The notes under the pieces: model-generated
The model's input: only the letters and a program-made list of their open reading frames with translations
The model's database searches: none
What the model was told of the DNA's origin: nothing
Shown here: positions 44,168-52,359 of the stretch, piece after piece
How the letters are laid out: each line of letters begins with the position of its first letter
Numbering within the stretch: the first letter of the stretch is position 1
Program-made: the position numbers and the translations under genes
DNA from: Thermococcus thermotolerans
GTDB taxonomy: Archaea; Methanobacteriota_B; Thermococci; Thermococcales; Thermococcaceae
Length of the DNA stretch: 64,000 nucleotides
NCBI RefSeq assembly: GCF_024707485.1
Contig: NZ_CP102602.1
Location: 806,001-870,000, forward strand
Direction of reading: 5' to 3'

Positions 44168-44959
44168 TCAAAGCGAGGCCAGCTTCAAAACATCCTCCCA
44201 TTCCGGACAGTGCTTCTTTAACCGCCTGAGAACTTCCCCGCTCCCTCCCAGAACCGGCCAGAGTATTGAGTCTATGTGGAGCGGCGGGATTCCTGTTTGC
44301 TCTGCAATTCTGCCCCAGAAGCTCACCGGCGGCTCGTTCGTAAAGCGTTTAGTGTAGGCGTTTATCCTGACGTCGTCGGGTATCTCGATGGCCATCGGGT
44401 ATGGGACAAACTCACCGAAGACTATCCTCCCCGCGTAGCCGAACATCTTGACGGCAAAGACTATGGTCTTGGCGCTTCTCTTTGAGTTCAGAGCCCTGGC
44501 CAGGTCGTCCCTGAGCCCGGCCATTCTCCGGAAGTAATACTCTTTGAGGGCTGGGAGGTCGAGGGATTCGAGGAAGGGCTCCAGCTTCTCCAGCCTCCTC
44601 ACCTTTCCTTCGACGAGGCGCCTGTTGGTTCTTGAACCGGGGAGGAACTCGGCGTAGGCATCGGCGATGCTCCCTTTCGGCGGATTCTCAGAGAAATAAC
44701 GTGAGAACTCCCACCACCACTGCTCTCCCCTGGCTGAGAGCTGGTAGCTCACTATGGAGTTCGCAATGACGAGCTTGATGAAGAGCTCGTCGTCTTCGAG
44801 GCTGTTGTGGAGGTTCCTGAGGGCGTCGAACTGGAGGTCAACCTTTTCCTCAATGGTCTTTGCGCAGTCGAGCCCAAGGTCGCTGAGGATATCCACAAGC
44901 TCCCGGGTTTTCCCATCGTCGGATTTGTACTTCACCTTGATGAAGCGGTCAAGGGTCAT
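44168..44959 (-). CDS. Archaeal 8-oxoguanine DNA glycosylase/AP lyase (AGOG)
   Basis: 263 residues of the AGOG family. LVIANSIVSYQLSARGEQWWWEF, FLPGSRTNRRL, the Lys-bearing helix SAKTIVFAVKMFGYAGRI and PPLHIDSILWPVLGG with the conserved Asp 230 match Pyrococcus and Pyrobaculum AGOG. It removes 8-oxoguanine and cuts the backbone. The ATG overlaps the HEPN gene stop in ATGA, so it is translationally coupled to a HEPN/MNT pair, which is unusual for a housekeeping repair enzyme. The N-terminal 20 residues are longer than in some relatives. Confidence 0.9.
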   Translation of the reverse strand: MTLDRFIKVKYKSDDGKTRELVDILSDLGLDCAKTIEEKVDLQFDALRNLHNSLEDDELFIKLVIANSIVSYQLSARGEQWWWEFSRYFSENPPKGSIADAYAEFLPGSRTNRRLVEGKVRRLEKLEPFLESLDLPALKEYYFRRMAGLRDDLARALNSKRSAKTIVFAVKMFGYAGRIVFGEFVPYPMAIEIPDDVRINAYTKRFTNEPPVSFWGRIAEQTGIPPLHIDSILWPVLGGSGEVLRRLKKHCPEWEDVLKLASL

Positions 44960-45333
44960 AACTTGCTCCCCACCATGTTGTATATCCTTCTGGCGGCTTC
45001 GTACCACCTGGAAACGTCCTCAATGTGGTAGTCAGTGAGCGGATTAAATCCAGGAGTGTAATACCTGCTCCTCGTGTACTCCCTTTCGATCTCGGCGAGA
45101 CTTAGCAACAGCTCATCGTCAAGCTCAATGCCCGCAAGGGAAATGAGGCCACTCAGCTTATGGGTGCGAACGTCCATGTTTCTTGAGAGAAGAAGAGCTT
45201 TCAGACTCTTTTCAATCGCCTGCTGGATGTGGAAGACGGCAAAGTTCAATCTACCCGAGTTAATCTCGTCGAGGGCAGCGTTCAGGTGCTCCTCTGCAAG
45301 GCGGAGGGTTAGACCAGCTGGGCTATCTGCCAT
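44956..45333 (-). CDS. HEPN-domain protein
   Basis: 125 residues, helical. The HEPN pattern is clear: AEEHLNAALDEINSGRLNFAVFHIQQAIEKSLKALL, broken here by the usual variable turns, and the conserved RSRYYTPG near residue 90. HEPN proteins paired with MNT nucleotidyltransferases are often RNase toxins whose partner modifies and silences them. A full RX4-6H catalytic motif is not obvious, so activity is uncertain. It overlaps the MNT gene by 25 bases and AGOG by 4. Confidence 0.85.
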   Translation of the reverse strand: MADSPAGLTLRLAEEHLNAALDEINSGRLNFAVFHIQQAIEKSLKALLLSRNMDVRTHKLSGLISLAGIELDDELLLSLAEIEREYTRSRYYTPGFNPLTDYHIEDVSRWYEAARRIYNMVGSKL

Positions 45334-45713
45334 TGTTTGTCCCCCTCAATGAGGCGGGGTTTTCTCTTTCTAATGTCCCTCTTAAGCGCCTCCAACATAC
45401 CCTTCCAGTGCTCTTCACCATGCAGAACCCTGTATCCTGTAAGTATTCCCCACAGCAGGGGGTTATCAGCTGAAAGCTCCCCCTCACGGAGAATTATCAC
45501 ATCGAAAGAAACGCCCAGCTTGAGTTCCAGTCTAAACAACTCCTTCCAGAATTCCCTCTTGTCGGATTTATCCTCCCCCACAATCACAAGGATGTCATAG
45601 TCAGAGCCCAAGCCCGCCAGACCCCTCGCCCTGGAGCCAAATAGGAGGACAACTTTTACACTCCCATCAAAGTGTCTGTCTAAGAGTTTTAAAAGTTCCT
45701 CCAGTGGCTCCAT
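45309..45713 (-). CDS. MNT-type nucleotidyltransferase
   Basis: 134 residues. The active site reads VLLFGSRARGLAGLGSDYDILVIV (GSX10DXD, broken in relatives by short gaps), with a third carboxylate in SFDVIIL. MntA-type antitoxins transfer AMP to their HEPN toxin. ATG 45713 follows GGTGGGTGTG; the 45725 reading is within the site. First gene of the MNT-HEPN-AGOG set. Confidence 0.87.
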   Translation of the reverse strand: MEPLEELLKLLDRHFDGSVKVVLLFGSRARGLAGLGSDYDILVIVGEDKSDKREFWKELFRLELKLGVSFDVIILREGELSADNPLLWGILTGYRVLHGEEHWKGMLEALKRDIRKRKPRLIEGDKQWQIAQLV

Positions 45714-45728
45714 CACACCCACCATCGT

Positions 45729-46700
45729 TTACCCTTCTCCAACAGACCTTATCAACCTTTCGAGAAATGCGCTCTCTCCTATTACCTCCACCCCGGTGTT
45801 GTTCGGAAGACCGAGCTCGACCTTCGCCTTTATCCCGTGCTCCCTGAGGTAGTCGTGAGCTTCCTCGCTGAGCCTCTGGAATTCACTCCTGAGTATCAAC
45901 CCGTAAACCGTCGGCCCCCAGGAGCTCTGGCCGTGGCCGTAGGTTTTCTCCGTCAGAAAGTCGAGTATAAGCTTGACGTCCTCCCTGAACTCCCCGCCCT
46001 GGTAGGCCTCGAAGTGTTTTCCAACGAGCCTCTGTATCGCCGAGAGATGTTTGCCGAAGGTTCTCACGTCCTTCTCCCTGAGGGCCGGCAGGAGACCGAG
46101 CAGTATTCTGTGGCTTATCTCCATGGCAACGTCGGTTCTCCCCACAACCCTGGCCATCACGGGCTTTTCCTCCTCTTCATCCAGTCCGGGCTTGAGCTCA
46201 GGAATAACCAGGAGAAAAGCCCAATCCTCCGGGAATTCCTCGCGGAATATCAGGGGCGGAATGCCGTTCCTAACGCCGCCGTCTATGACGAACCCGCCGT
46301 AGGCAAAAGAATAGACCCCGGCGCCTCCGTTCCTCCCCCTACCGAGAACCCTTGCCAGCTCCTCAGTGGAGACGCTTAAATTGTTAAGTCTCGCTATGGC
46401 AGTACCGACCGCCAGGCTGAGCTGGGTGGTGGAGCCGAGACCTACGTGCCGGGGGATGGCCCTCCTGACCTCGACGATGTAGTTGACCCCGGTTTCGTAG
46501 GCGGAGTTCATCCTCTTTATGGTGAACTCGATGGTTTTTCTATCCTCACCCTTGGCGACTATCTCCATGGTCTCGCCTTCAACTATTTTGACCTCATAGC
46601 CACCTTTCAGGGCAACACCGAGGCTTCCAAAGCGCCTTCCAAAGGTGGCAGATGGATCAATGAGACCCAGGTGAAGCCTCCTTGGAGTGCGGATTATCAT
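45729..46700 (-). CDS. Beta-ribofuranosylaminobenzene 5'-phosphate (RFAP) synthase
   Basis: 323 residues of the GHMP-like superfamily. TPRRLHLGLIDPSATFGRRFGS and PRHVGLGSTTQLSLAVG are diagnostic of RFAP synthase; GNGGAGVYSFAYGGFVIDGG follows in a slightly different form. It joins p-aminobenzoate-type acid and PRPP with loss of CO2, the first committed step to methanopterin-type C1 carriers. GGTGGTGTTC precedes ATG 46700. Divergent from the dihydropteroate-synthase-like gene, which would use its product. Confidence 0.92.
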   Translation of the reverse strand: MIIRTPRRLHLGLIDPSATFGRRFGSLGVALKGGYEVKIVEGETMEIVAKGEDRKTIEFTIKRMNSAYETGVNYIVEVRRAIPRHVGLGSTTQLSLAVGTAIARLNNLSVSTEELARVLGRGRNGGAGVYSFAYGGFVIDGGVRNGIPPLIFREEFPEDWAFLLVIPELKPGLDEEEEKPVMARVVGRTDVAMEISHRILLGLLPALREKDVRTFGKHLSAIQRLVGKHFEAYQGGEFREDVKLILDFLTEKTYGHGQSSWGPTVYGLILRSEFQRLSEEAHDYLREHGIKAKVELGLPNNTGVEVIGESAFLERLIRSVGEG

Positions 46701-46731
46701 GAACACCACCAGAACTGGAAGGGCAAAAGTC

Positions 46732-46740
46732 CTTTTATAC
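46732..46740. promoter_or_regulatory. Shared TATA between RFAP synthase and DHPS-like genes
   Basis: CCTTTTATACCC on the plus strand reads GGGTATAAAAGG on the minus strand, a usable TATA box in both directions, 30-37 bases from either ATG. No second TATA box is present between the genes. Confidence 0.5.
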
Positions 46741-46769
46741 CCAGCGGCTATTTTTAGGCGGTGAAGGCC

Positions 46770-47588
46770 ATGAAGTTCGCCGGAGTTGACCTGAGCGAGC
46801 CGAGGATAATGGGCGTCATCAATGTCTCCCCCGAGAGCTTCTACAAGGGGAGCGTCAGGGACGATGAAGATAGGCTGATTGAGACCGCAGTAAAGATGGT
46901 TGAGGAGGGTGCGTCCTTCATCGACATCGGCGCCAAATCGACGGCCCCTTATCTTGAGACCCAGATTCCCCTGGAGGAGGAAATCAGGAGGGCGGTCTGG
47001 GCGGTTAAGACCATCCGCGACCACGTCGATGTGCCGATAAGCATAGACACTACCAGCGCAAAAGTCGCCGAAGAGGCGCTCAAAGCGGGGGCGGACATTA
47101 TAAACGACGTTACCGGGCTGAAGGGAGACCCGAGGATGGCCGAAGTGGCCGGCGAGTACAGCGCTCCAACGATAGTCTGCGCCCACGGTGAGGTTAGGAA
47201 CCTCAGCGACCCTGTTCACACCGTCATCGACTTCCTTCAGGAGAGCCTTGTAATAGCCGAAAAGCACGGGGTTGAAGAGATAGCCATAGACCCGGCGATA
47301 GGCTTCCTCCGCCCGGAGTGGCCGCCCTGGTACGAGTGGGACTCAAAGGTCATAGCCAACCTCGATATTCTCAAAATCTTCGGAAGGCCGATCCTTGTCG
47401 GGATATCTAGAAAATCGTTCATCGGGGCAATAACCGGAAGAAAAGACCCGGCGGAGAGATTGCCTGGAAGCTTGGCGGCGACAGCAATAGCGGTCTTCAA
47501 CGGGGCGAACATAATCAGGACTCACGACGTTAAGGAGACCCTAGACGCGGTCAAGGTTGCCCACTTCATTCGGCGCTTTTCACCTTGA
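46770..47588 (+). CDS. Dihydropteroate synthase-like enzyme (methanopterin pathway)
   Basis: 272 residues, TIM barrel. GVINVSPESFYKGSV is the first DHPS signature (with Glu for the usual Asp), DIGAKSTAP the second, PISIDTTSAKVAEEAL and IINDVTG the later loops, and GISRKSFIG the phosphate site. In methanogens a homologue condenses hydroxymethyl-dihydropterin diphosphate with RFAP; the divergent RFAP synthase supports the same role here. ATG 46770 follows GGTGAAGGCC. Confidence 0.9.
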   Translation: MKFAGVDLSEPRIMGVINVSPESFYKGSVRDDEDRLIETAVKMVEEGASFIDIGAKSTAPYLETQIPLEEEIRRAVWAVKTIRDHVDVPISIDTTSAKVAEEALKAGADIINDVTGLKGDPRMAEVAGEYSAPTIVCAHGEVRNLSDPVHTVIDFLQESLVIAEKHGVEEIAIDPAIGFLRPEWPPWYEWDSKVIANLDILKIFGRPILVGISRKSFIGAITGRKDPAERLPGSLAATAIAVFNGANIIRTHDVKETLDAVKVAHFIRRFSP

Positions 47589-48561
47589 CCTCCTTCCATT
47601 CTTCCACCAGCGTTGCCAGTAGCGAAAGCGCCACGGGGCCGATTATGATGCCCACGAATCCAAAGGCAAGATAACCGCCGAAGATTCCAACGAGTGATAT
47701 GAGGGCGTTGACACCCTTCTCCCTTGTCCCCAGCCTGGGCCTCAGGAGTACATCCGGAAGGGGCGAAATGAAGACGATTCCATAGAGGGCAAAGACAACG
47801 GCGCCGGCAACGTTGCCGCTGTTGAGCATGTAAACCGCTCCGGCAAGCCAGACAACCCAGCCGCCGAAGACGGGAAGGAGCTCAAAGATTACGGTGAAGA
47901 TTCCGGCGGCTATAGCTCCGCCGGGTTTGGCCAGCCCGAAGAGTACGAAACCCCCGGCGGTAAATACACCCTTGAGGATGCTGATAGCCAGCCAGCCGCG
48001 GAGAAGGCCGTGAAGTGTCTCGCCAGCCTTTTCAAGGAGTTTTATCGCCAGCTCTCTGTTCTCCGGGGGGAGAAGCGAATAAACTTCCCGTCTGATGGCC
48101 CTGGCGTTTATGAGCATGCCGTAGAAGGCGAAGACCATCACTATCGCCTGAAGGGAGAGCTTGGGCAGGGAATATGTGTAGCCGAGAACGTATTCCTCAA
48201 AGCGCTTCGGAATGTCTTCAGCGAGTTTCTGAAGGAGTTCATAGGCGGCATCGGGGAGGTTCCATGTGAGGAGCCACTCAAAGAAAGCGTTGATGTAGTA
48301 CGCGAGCGAGCTTTTAACGTCGTTTATCCACAGGGCAAAGCCGATTATGAAGAGAAACGTGATAACGGTAAGGATTGCAGTAATGGTAAACGCTGAGACC
48401 CTGTTGCCCGTCCTCTCCGCCAGCCTCTCGTGGAGGGGATAAAGGATGTAGGCGAGAGTCACCGCAAGGATGATGGGAGAAAGGATGGGACTAACCGTCT
48501 CCCATACGAGGTAGAGAACTATGAGCGAAACCGCTATCCATATCCCCGCCTCAAGCTCCAT
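47566..48561 (-). CDS. AI-2E family transporter-like membrane protein
   Basis: 331 residues with about 8 membrane helices. SPIILAVTLAYILYPLHERLAER and the C-terminal GPVALSLLATLVEEWKE belong to the AI-2E/PerM family; FGGYLAFGFVGIIIGP is conserved. Bacterial members export small molecules or move Na+/H+. Substrate unknown. It overlaps the 3' end of the DHPS-like gene by 23 bases and is the last of a set beginning with sppA. Confidence 0.88.
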   Translation of the reverse strand: MELEAGIWIAVSLIVLYLVWETVSPILSPIILAVTLAYILYPLHERLAERTGNRVSAFTITAILTVITFLFIIGFALWINDVKSSLAYYINAFFEWLLTWNLPDAAYELLQKLAEDIPKRFEEYVLGYTYSLPKLSLQAIVMVFAFYGMLINARAIRREVYSLLPPENRELAIKLLEKAGETLHGLLRGWLAISILKGVFTAGGFVLFGLAKPGGAIAAGIFTVIFELLPVFGGWVVWLAGAVYMLNSGNVAGAVVFALYGIVFISPLPDVLLRPRLGTREKGVNALISLVGIFGGYLAFGFVGIIIGPVALSLLATLVEEWKEVKVKSAE

Positions 48562-49033
48562 CGAGCATCCCCAGATACTTCAGTATCAGATCCCGCGCGC
48601 TCGGCTTGTTGAAGACTATGAGGGTCTTGGTGCCCTCGTCAAGGATGAAGTTCTTTCCTAGCGCTAATAAACCTTTCTTGAGCCTGTGAATCTCCGCCTT
48701 CTTAAAGTCTATACCCTCCCTGACTTCCTCAGGAGCATCAGTCTCCTCTAGGGCCTTCTCAAGCCTGTTGAGGACGCTCTGGTTGAGGAACTTTATGGGG
48801 TTCGGCCTGAACTCCTCGGCAACCGCCTCACTCCCGTCCATGTAGATTCCCCAGAACTCCTTGGCGCACTCGAATGGGTAGACGTAGTCCTCCCCATAGT
48901 CGGGGAGGTACAGCTCCCGGATCACTGCAAGGAGAAGCCTCCTGGCGTCGTTTCCGTAGAACTCGATCCGGAGGTTAAACTTCCCATCCTCAAAACCGTT
49001 TTCAAACACCTCAAGCTTCTCCTCGCAGAGCAT
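48551..49033 (-). CDS. Uncharacterised acidic protein, 160 aa
   Basis: No recognised family. It starts MLCEEKLEVFENGFEDGKFN, is rich in Glu and Lys, has a central YPFECAKEFWGIYMDG and no membrane helix. It sits between sppA and the AI-2E gene with short overlaps on both sides, so the three are probably one transcript. ATG 49033 has GGGGTGATGGCT before it. Confidence 0.75.
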   Translation of the reverse strand: MLCEEKLEVFENGFEDGKFNLRIEFYGNDARRLLLAVIRELYLPDYGEDYVYPFECAKEFWGIYMDGSEAVAEEFRPNPIKFLNQSVLNRLEKALEETDAPEEVREGIDFKKAEIHRLKKGLLALGKNFILDEGTKTLIVFNKPSARDLILKYLGMLDGA

Positions 49034-49038
49034 AGCCA

Positions 49039-50046
49039 TCACCCCGTTTTTATGTAGGCGTTAACGTATCTCGGGTCAAGGAGAAGGGCGGTGCTCCCGA
49101 ATATGCCGAAGTCCGAGGGGGTGGAACCTTTGTAGATGACTATCCTCGGGTTGGTGACGTTGAGCATCTTCTCAAGAGTACTAACCGCGTAGTCCAGGTC
49201 GCCTGTCTCGTCAACCAAACTCCCGGTAACGTTCATGGCGAACCAAGTTCTTCCGGTTGCGTATTTCTTCGTCTCGTTGATACTCATGCCCCTGCCGTTG
49301 CTGACGGCCTGGAGAAAGCCCTGGAAGTAGGTATCAACCATCTCGGTTATCATGGCCCTCTCCTCGTCGGTGAGGCCGCGCCATTCCGCACCCATGTCCT
49401 TGTAGGGGCCGGTCTTGAAGACCTCGACCTTTATTCCGTTTGACTCGTAGTTCTGCTGGAGGTTGTAGTGGACGTAGATGACGCCTATGCTCCCGACTTC
49501 AGCGAGGGGGTCAGCTATTATCTTCTCCGCCCCCGCGGCTATGTAGTAACCGCCGGAAGCGGCTATGCCCCCAGTGTATGCAACAACGGGCTTCACGAGG
49601 TTAAGCTTCCGGACAGTGGAATATATCTCTCTCACGGGCCCAACGTAGCCGCCGGGGCTCTCTATCCACAGAACAACGCCTGCGATGGAATCGTTTTTGG
49701 CGATTTCCCTAAGAGTGGGAATGACGCTGAGGGCCGTGTAGTCGTCGATGAGGCCGAAGATGGGGACTATGGCTATCGTGGCGTTACCCTCGGGCATGTT
49801 CTTCTGTCTGAGCTGGGCCTTCAGAAAATCAATCTGTCTCTGGAGCTCGTCTATCTGGAGCTGGTAAGCCGTTGAATTACAGCTCACATTTGAGGATCCT
49901 TGGACTATTACCGTGGTCGTCACGTTTTCGGGCTTATAACTCCTCAGCTCGGAATTCTGCATGTAGAGCAGGACGACCGCTACGCTCGACGCCGCGAGAA
50001 GGAGTATGAGAACGGCAGCAATGTACTTCCAGATGTTTTCTCTCAT
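49039..50046 (-). CDS. sppA: Signal peptide peptidase SppA (S49)
   Basis: 335 residues. An N-terminal membrane anchor (residues 7-29) is followed by a coiled region (IDELQRQIDFLKAQLR) and the S49 domain. The Ser-Lys dyad is Ser 164 in GGIAASGGYYIAAG and Lys 216 in GPYKDMG, close to the numbering known for the T. kodakarensis enzyme. It degrades released signal peptides, active side outside. GGTGAGTGA precedes the ATG. Confidence 0.94.
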   Translation of the reverse strand: MRENIWKYIAAVLILLLAASSVAVVLLYMQNSELRSYKPENVTTTVIVQGSSNVSCNSTAYQLQIDELQRQIDFLKAQLRQKNMPEGNATIAIVPIFGLIDDYTALSVIPTLREIAKNDSIAGVVLWIESPGGYVGPVREIYSTVRKLNLVKPVVAYTGGIAASGGYYIAAGAEKIIADPLAEVGSIGVIYVHYNLQQNYESNGIKVEVFKTGPYKDMGAEWRGLTDEERAMITEMVDTYFQGFLQAVSNGRGMSINETKKYATGRTWFAMNVTGSLVDETGDLDYAVSTLEKMLNVTNPRIVIYKGSTPSDFGIFGSTALLLDPRYVNAYIKTG

Positions 50047-50102
50047 TCACTCACCCACCTATATCTCCCACCGAAACTTTTAAACCCTGCCCCTCGGTAA
50101 GC

Positions 50103-50110
50103 TTTTATAT
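50103..50110 (+). promoter_or_regulatory. TATA box of the TIM-barrel isomerase-like gene
   Basis: GTAAGCTTTTATATCC lies 35 bases before ATG 50141, with the ribosome binding site AGGTGGTA between. Confidence 0.55.
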
Positions 50111-50140
50111 CCAGCGCTTAACTCTTTTGTAGGTGGTAGC

Positions 50141-50947
50141 ATGGAGATAGGCGTAACGATTTATCCGCACTTCGTCACCAAGGACAAAACCTTGGCATCG
50201 GTCTTGGCAGACGTCAAAATAAAGAACTATGATTTCGTCTCAATATTCCCGCACACACTCGGGCTTATTATGAACGGCGTTGTTATGGAGAAGAAGCTTA
50301 AGACCATCGAGACGACGCTCCGTGGCGTCGGCATTGACTACATCATCAGGATGCCAACATCAGTAAACCTCCGCGACCACATCTATTACACCAGGCACTT
50401 CCGCGTTGCAAGGGCAATAGCGGACGTTGCCATAAAGCTCGGTGCAAAGGTCATTGTAATGCAGAGCGGGAGGACAGGGAGGCTCGACCTTGAGATAGAG
50501 GCCATCCAGCAGCTCGCCGATATGGTGGCGCCGTTCAATATAAAGATAGCCCTCGAAAACACCTTCAGCGTCAAGGACACGCTCTACGTGGTTGACAACG
50601 TCGAGAGGGAGAACGTCGGCTTCGCCCTCGACGTGGCTCACGCGTTCCTCAGCGCTCAGGGCGATGGGGACAAGCTTCTCGAAGATGTGAAGCTTGGAAC
50701 GGACAAGACGGTAATACTCATGATACACGACAACTTCGGGAAGCTCTTCCCGCAGGTCGAGCCGGAAGATGCCCTCGCCTACGGTGTCGGCGACCTTCAC
50801 CTCCTGCCCGGAGAGGGAGGCATACCTTTCGGAAAGGTTCTCAAGCTCTTCGGAGACGTTCCTCTCCTCCTCAAGGTCAAGGACCCCGAGAAGTTCGCGA
50901 AGGTTCCAACGAAGCAGGGGTTAATAGAGCTGCTGACGAGTTTGTGA
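50141..50947 (+). CDS. Sugar phosphate isomerase/epimerase-like TIM barrel protein
   Basis: 268 residues of the xylose isomerase-like/AP endonuclease 2 superfamily. IALENTF, GFALDVAHAFL, LMIHDNFG and LPGEGGIPFGKVL supply the Glu, Asp, His and Glu expected as metal ligands. Sugar isomerase, epimerase or endonuclease IV-like activity are all possible; I favour a sugar enzyme because the DNA-binding loops of Nfo are lacking. Confidence 0.82.
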   Translation: MEIGVTIYPHFVTKDKTLASVLADVKIKNYDFVSIFPHTLGLIMNGVVMEKKLKTIETTLRGVGIDYIIRMPTSVNLRDHIYYTRHFRVARAIADVAIKLGAKVIVMQSGRTGRLDLEIEAIQQLADMVAPFNIKIALENTFSVKDTLYVVDNVERENVGFALDVAHAFLSAQGDGDKLLEDVKLGTDKTVILMIHDNFGKLFPQVEPEDALAYGVGDLHLLPGEGGIPFGKVLKLFGDVPLLLKVKDPEKFAKVPTKQGLIELLTSL

Positions 50948-50979
50948 TTTTCCGTTTTTTTGCTTAATTTTAATAAAAT

Positions 50980-51402
50980 TTGACTCCAAAAGAGCCGGAT
51001 GAAAAGTTGAAACACCGAAAAACAGTCCTCATACGAAAACTAAAAAGTAGGGGATGTCCAGTGAAATGGTATTCCACCGCGTTTATAATCTCCTTCGTTT
51101 GGCTTTTCTTCTTGCTGTACTACGTTACTGAGTCCATTCTCTGGGGCTTTCTCTTAGCGTTTGTGCCGACATGGCCCCTGTTGACGCTCTGGGTTCTCTG
51201 CGATGTAAAAAAGATCGAGAGATGTAGAAAGTTCCCACGGGAACCATATATCATCGGGGACTCAACCGAGATCGAATACCTGACTCCGGAAGAGTTGGAG
51301 AAGAGACTGAAGTACAGAAAAGAGCGGGGAAATCCTGAGAAAGAACGGGTTAATGGATCTAAGAGCCAGGAAACAGTCAAACAAGACGCAGTTAGACGTT
51401 AA
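50980..51402 (+). CDS. Small membrane protein, up to 140 aa, unknown
   Basis: Two membrane helices (about STAFIISFVWLFFLLYYV and SILWGFLLAFVPTWPLLTLW) are flanked by a basic N-terminus and a charged tail (TPEELEKRLKYRKERG). No family recognised. The start is unresolved: TTG 50980 lies close to or upstream of the predicted transcript start, TTG 51007 has GGATGAAAAG before it, and GTG 51061 has AGGGGATG. It precedes a second membrane protein gene by ten bases. Confidence 0.6.
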   Translation: MTPKEPDEKLKHRKTVLIRKLKSRGCPVKWYSTAFIISFVWLFFLLYYVTESILWGFLLAFVPTWPLLTLWVLCDVKKIERCRKFPREPYIIGDSTEIEYLTPEELEKRLKYRKERGNPEKERVNGSKSQETVKQDAVRR

Positions 51403-51412
51403 GGTGGTTTAG

Positions 51413-51910
51413 ATGGCCGTTAGTCTTGAGGATTTCTCTTCCTTTCTTTTAATCGTGGTCTCCCCAGTCCTCTTGCTTTCGCTGGCGGTGTTGGTCGGCA
51501 ACAGGGACGTTATTCACAGAACCAATTTCCGGGAGGGAGCCTCAAAAATATACACTTGGGCGATTATATTGCCAGCGTACTACCTGGCGTTTATATTTGC
51601 CTTCCACATGATGGTCAGGTACTACCTGGTGGGTGCGATTATCTTCGTCATTATCACCGTAGGAGTGCTGTACCTAACCGGCAGCCTCAAAAGTGACCCA
51701 TGCAAGGTGAGGGGAATTTCCAAGCATGACTACGTGCTGTGGAGCATACTCGCGACAATCTACATTCCTCTTCCAGCATACATTATACTCTCTGAGACAG
51801 GACTTTCCATTAGTGCAGTCATTTACCTCACAATAACCATCCTCTACTTTGGATACTCTCTCAGCCTCCTCCGGGAGATACGCAAGAACACAGAACCAAA
51901 AACCGTGTAA
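51413..51910 (+). CDS. Small multi-span membrane protein, unknown
   Basis: 165 residues with five predicted helices (for example FLLIVVSPVLLLSLAVLVG and YNDY-less AIIFVIITVGVLYLTG). No family recognised. AAGGTGGTTTAG precedes ATG 51413. Probably cotranscribed with the preceding small membrane protein; the pair looks like accessory genes. Confidence 0.7.
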   Translation: MAVSLEDFSSFLLIVVSPVLLLSLAVLVGNRDVIHRTNFREGASKIYTWAIILPAYYLAFIFAFHMMVRYYLVGAIIFVIITVGVLYLTGSLKSDPCKVRGISKHDYVLWSILATIYIPLPAYIILSETGLSISAVIYLTITILYFGYSLSLLREIRKNTEPKTV

Positions 51911-51960
51911 TGAAGAGAGGCGAGCCCAATTCATATTGAGAACTCTCTGGGGAAGCATTC

Positions 51961-52359
51961 CTACAGCCCCAACCTCTCCCCTATTACTTTGAAAACCTCG
52001 GCAAAGGCCTTCCCTATTGCCTCCTTTCTCCTTGAGAAGTGCGTAACGTCTTCGGTGAAGTTCTTCCTCAAAATTCCGGCAGCTTCTTCCACCGTTATCT
52101 TCCCTTCGAGCCACGCGTAGGCGAATATTGCCTCTGCTATGTCGCCCTTTCCGTGCTTGTCGGTTCTCCGCGGGATAACGTGCCTCAGTCCGGCCAGCTC
52201 AAGGGCTATGCTCAGCGATGCGTTCGGAACCCTTTCACCGGTGGGCCTGTCCAGATACTCGCTTAATGCGAGAGAGAAGACGAAGTTGACCAGCGAATCT
52301 CCAAACTTTGCGAGCCCCTTGTCGGTGAAGTCTCTCCCATACCTCAAGTTCTCACCCAC
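51961..52359 (-). CDS. Ribonuclease III-like protein
   Basis: 132 residues with the RNase III helical core only: [20 protein letters not shown] resembles the first motif (GD) and [18 protein letters not shown] the second acidic motif (DxxEA). No double-strand RNA-binding domain is present. Similar stand-alone domains occur across archaea. It starts within the end of the upstream glycosyltransferase gene (16-base overlap); GTG 52359 or TTG 52347 may be the start. Confidence 0.78.
   Translation of the reverse strand: MGENLRYGRDFTDKGLAKFGDSLVNFVFSLALSEYLDRPTGERVPNASLSIALELAGLRHVIPRRTDKHGKGDIAEAIFAYAWLEGKITVEEAAGILRKNFTEDVTHFSRRKEAIGKAFAEVFKVIGERLGL

Noticed and set aside
46701-47267. N-terminal extension of RFAP synthase to 512 residues
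   Set aside because: The extra part is antisense to the DHPS-like gene; the family N-terminus and a GGTGGTG site fix the start at 46700.
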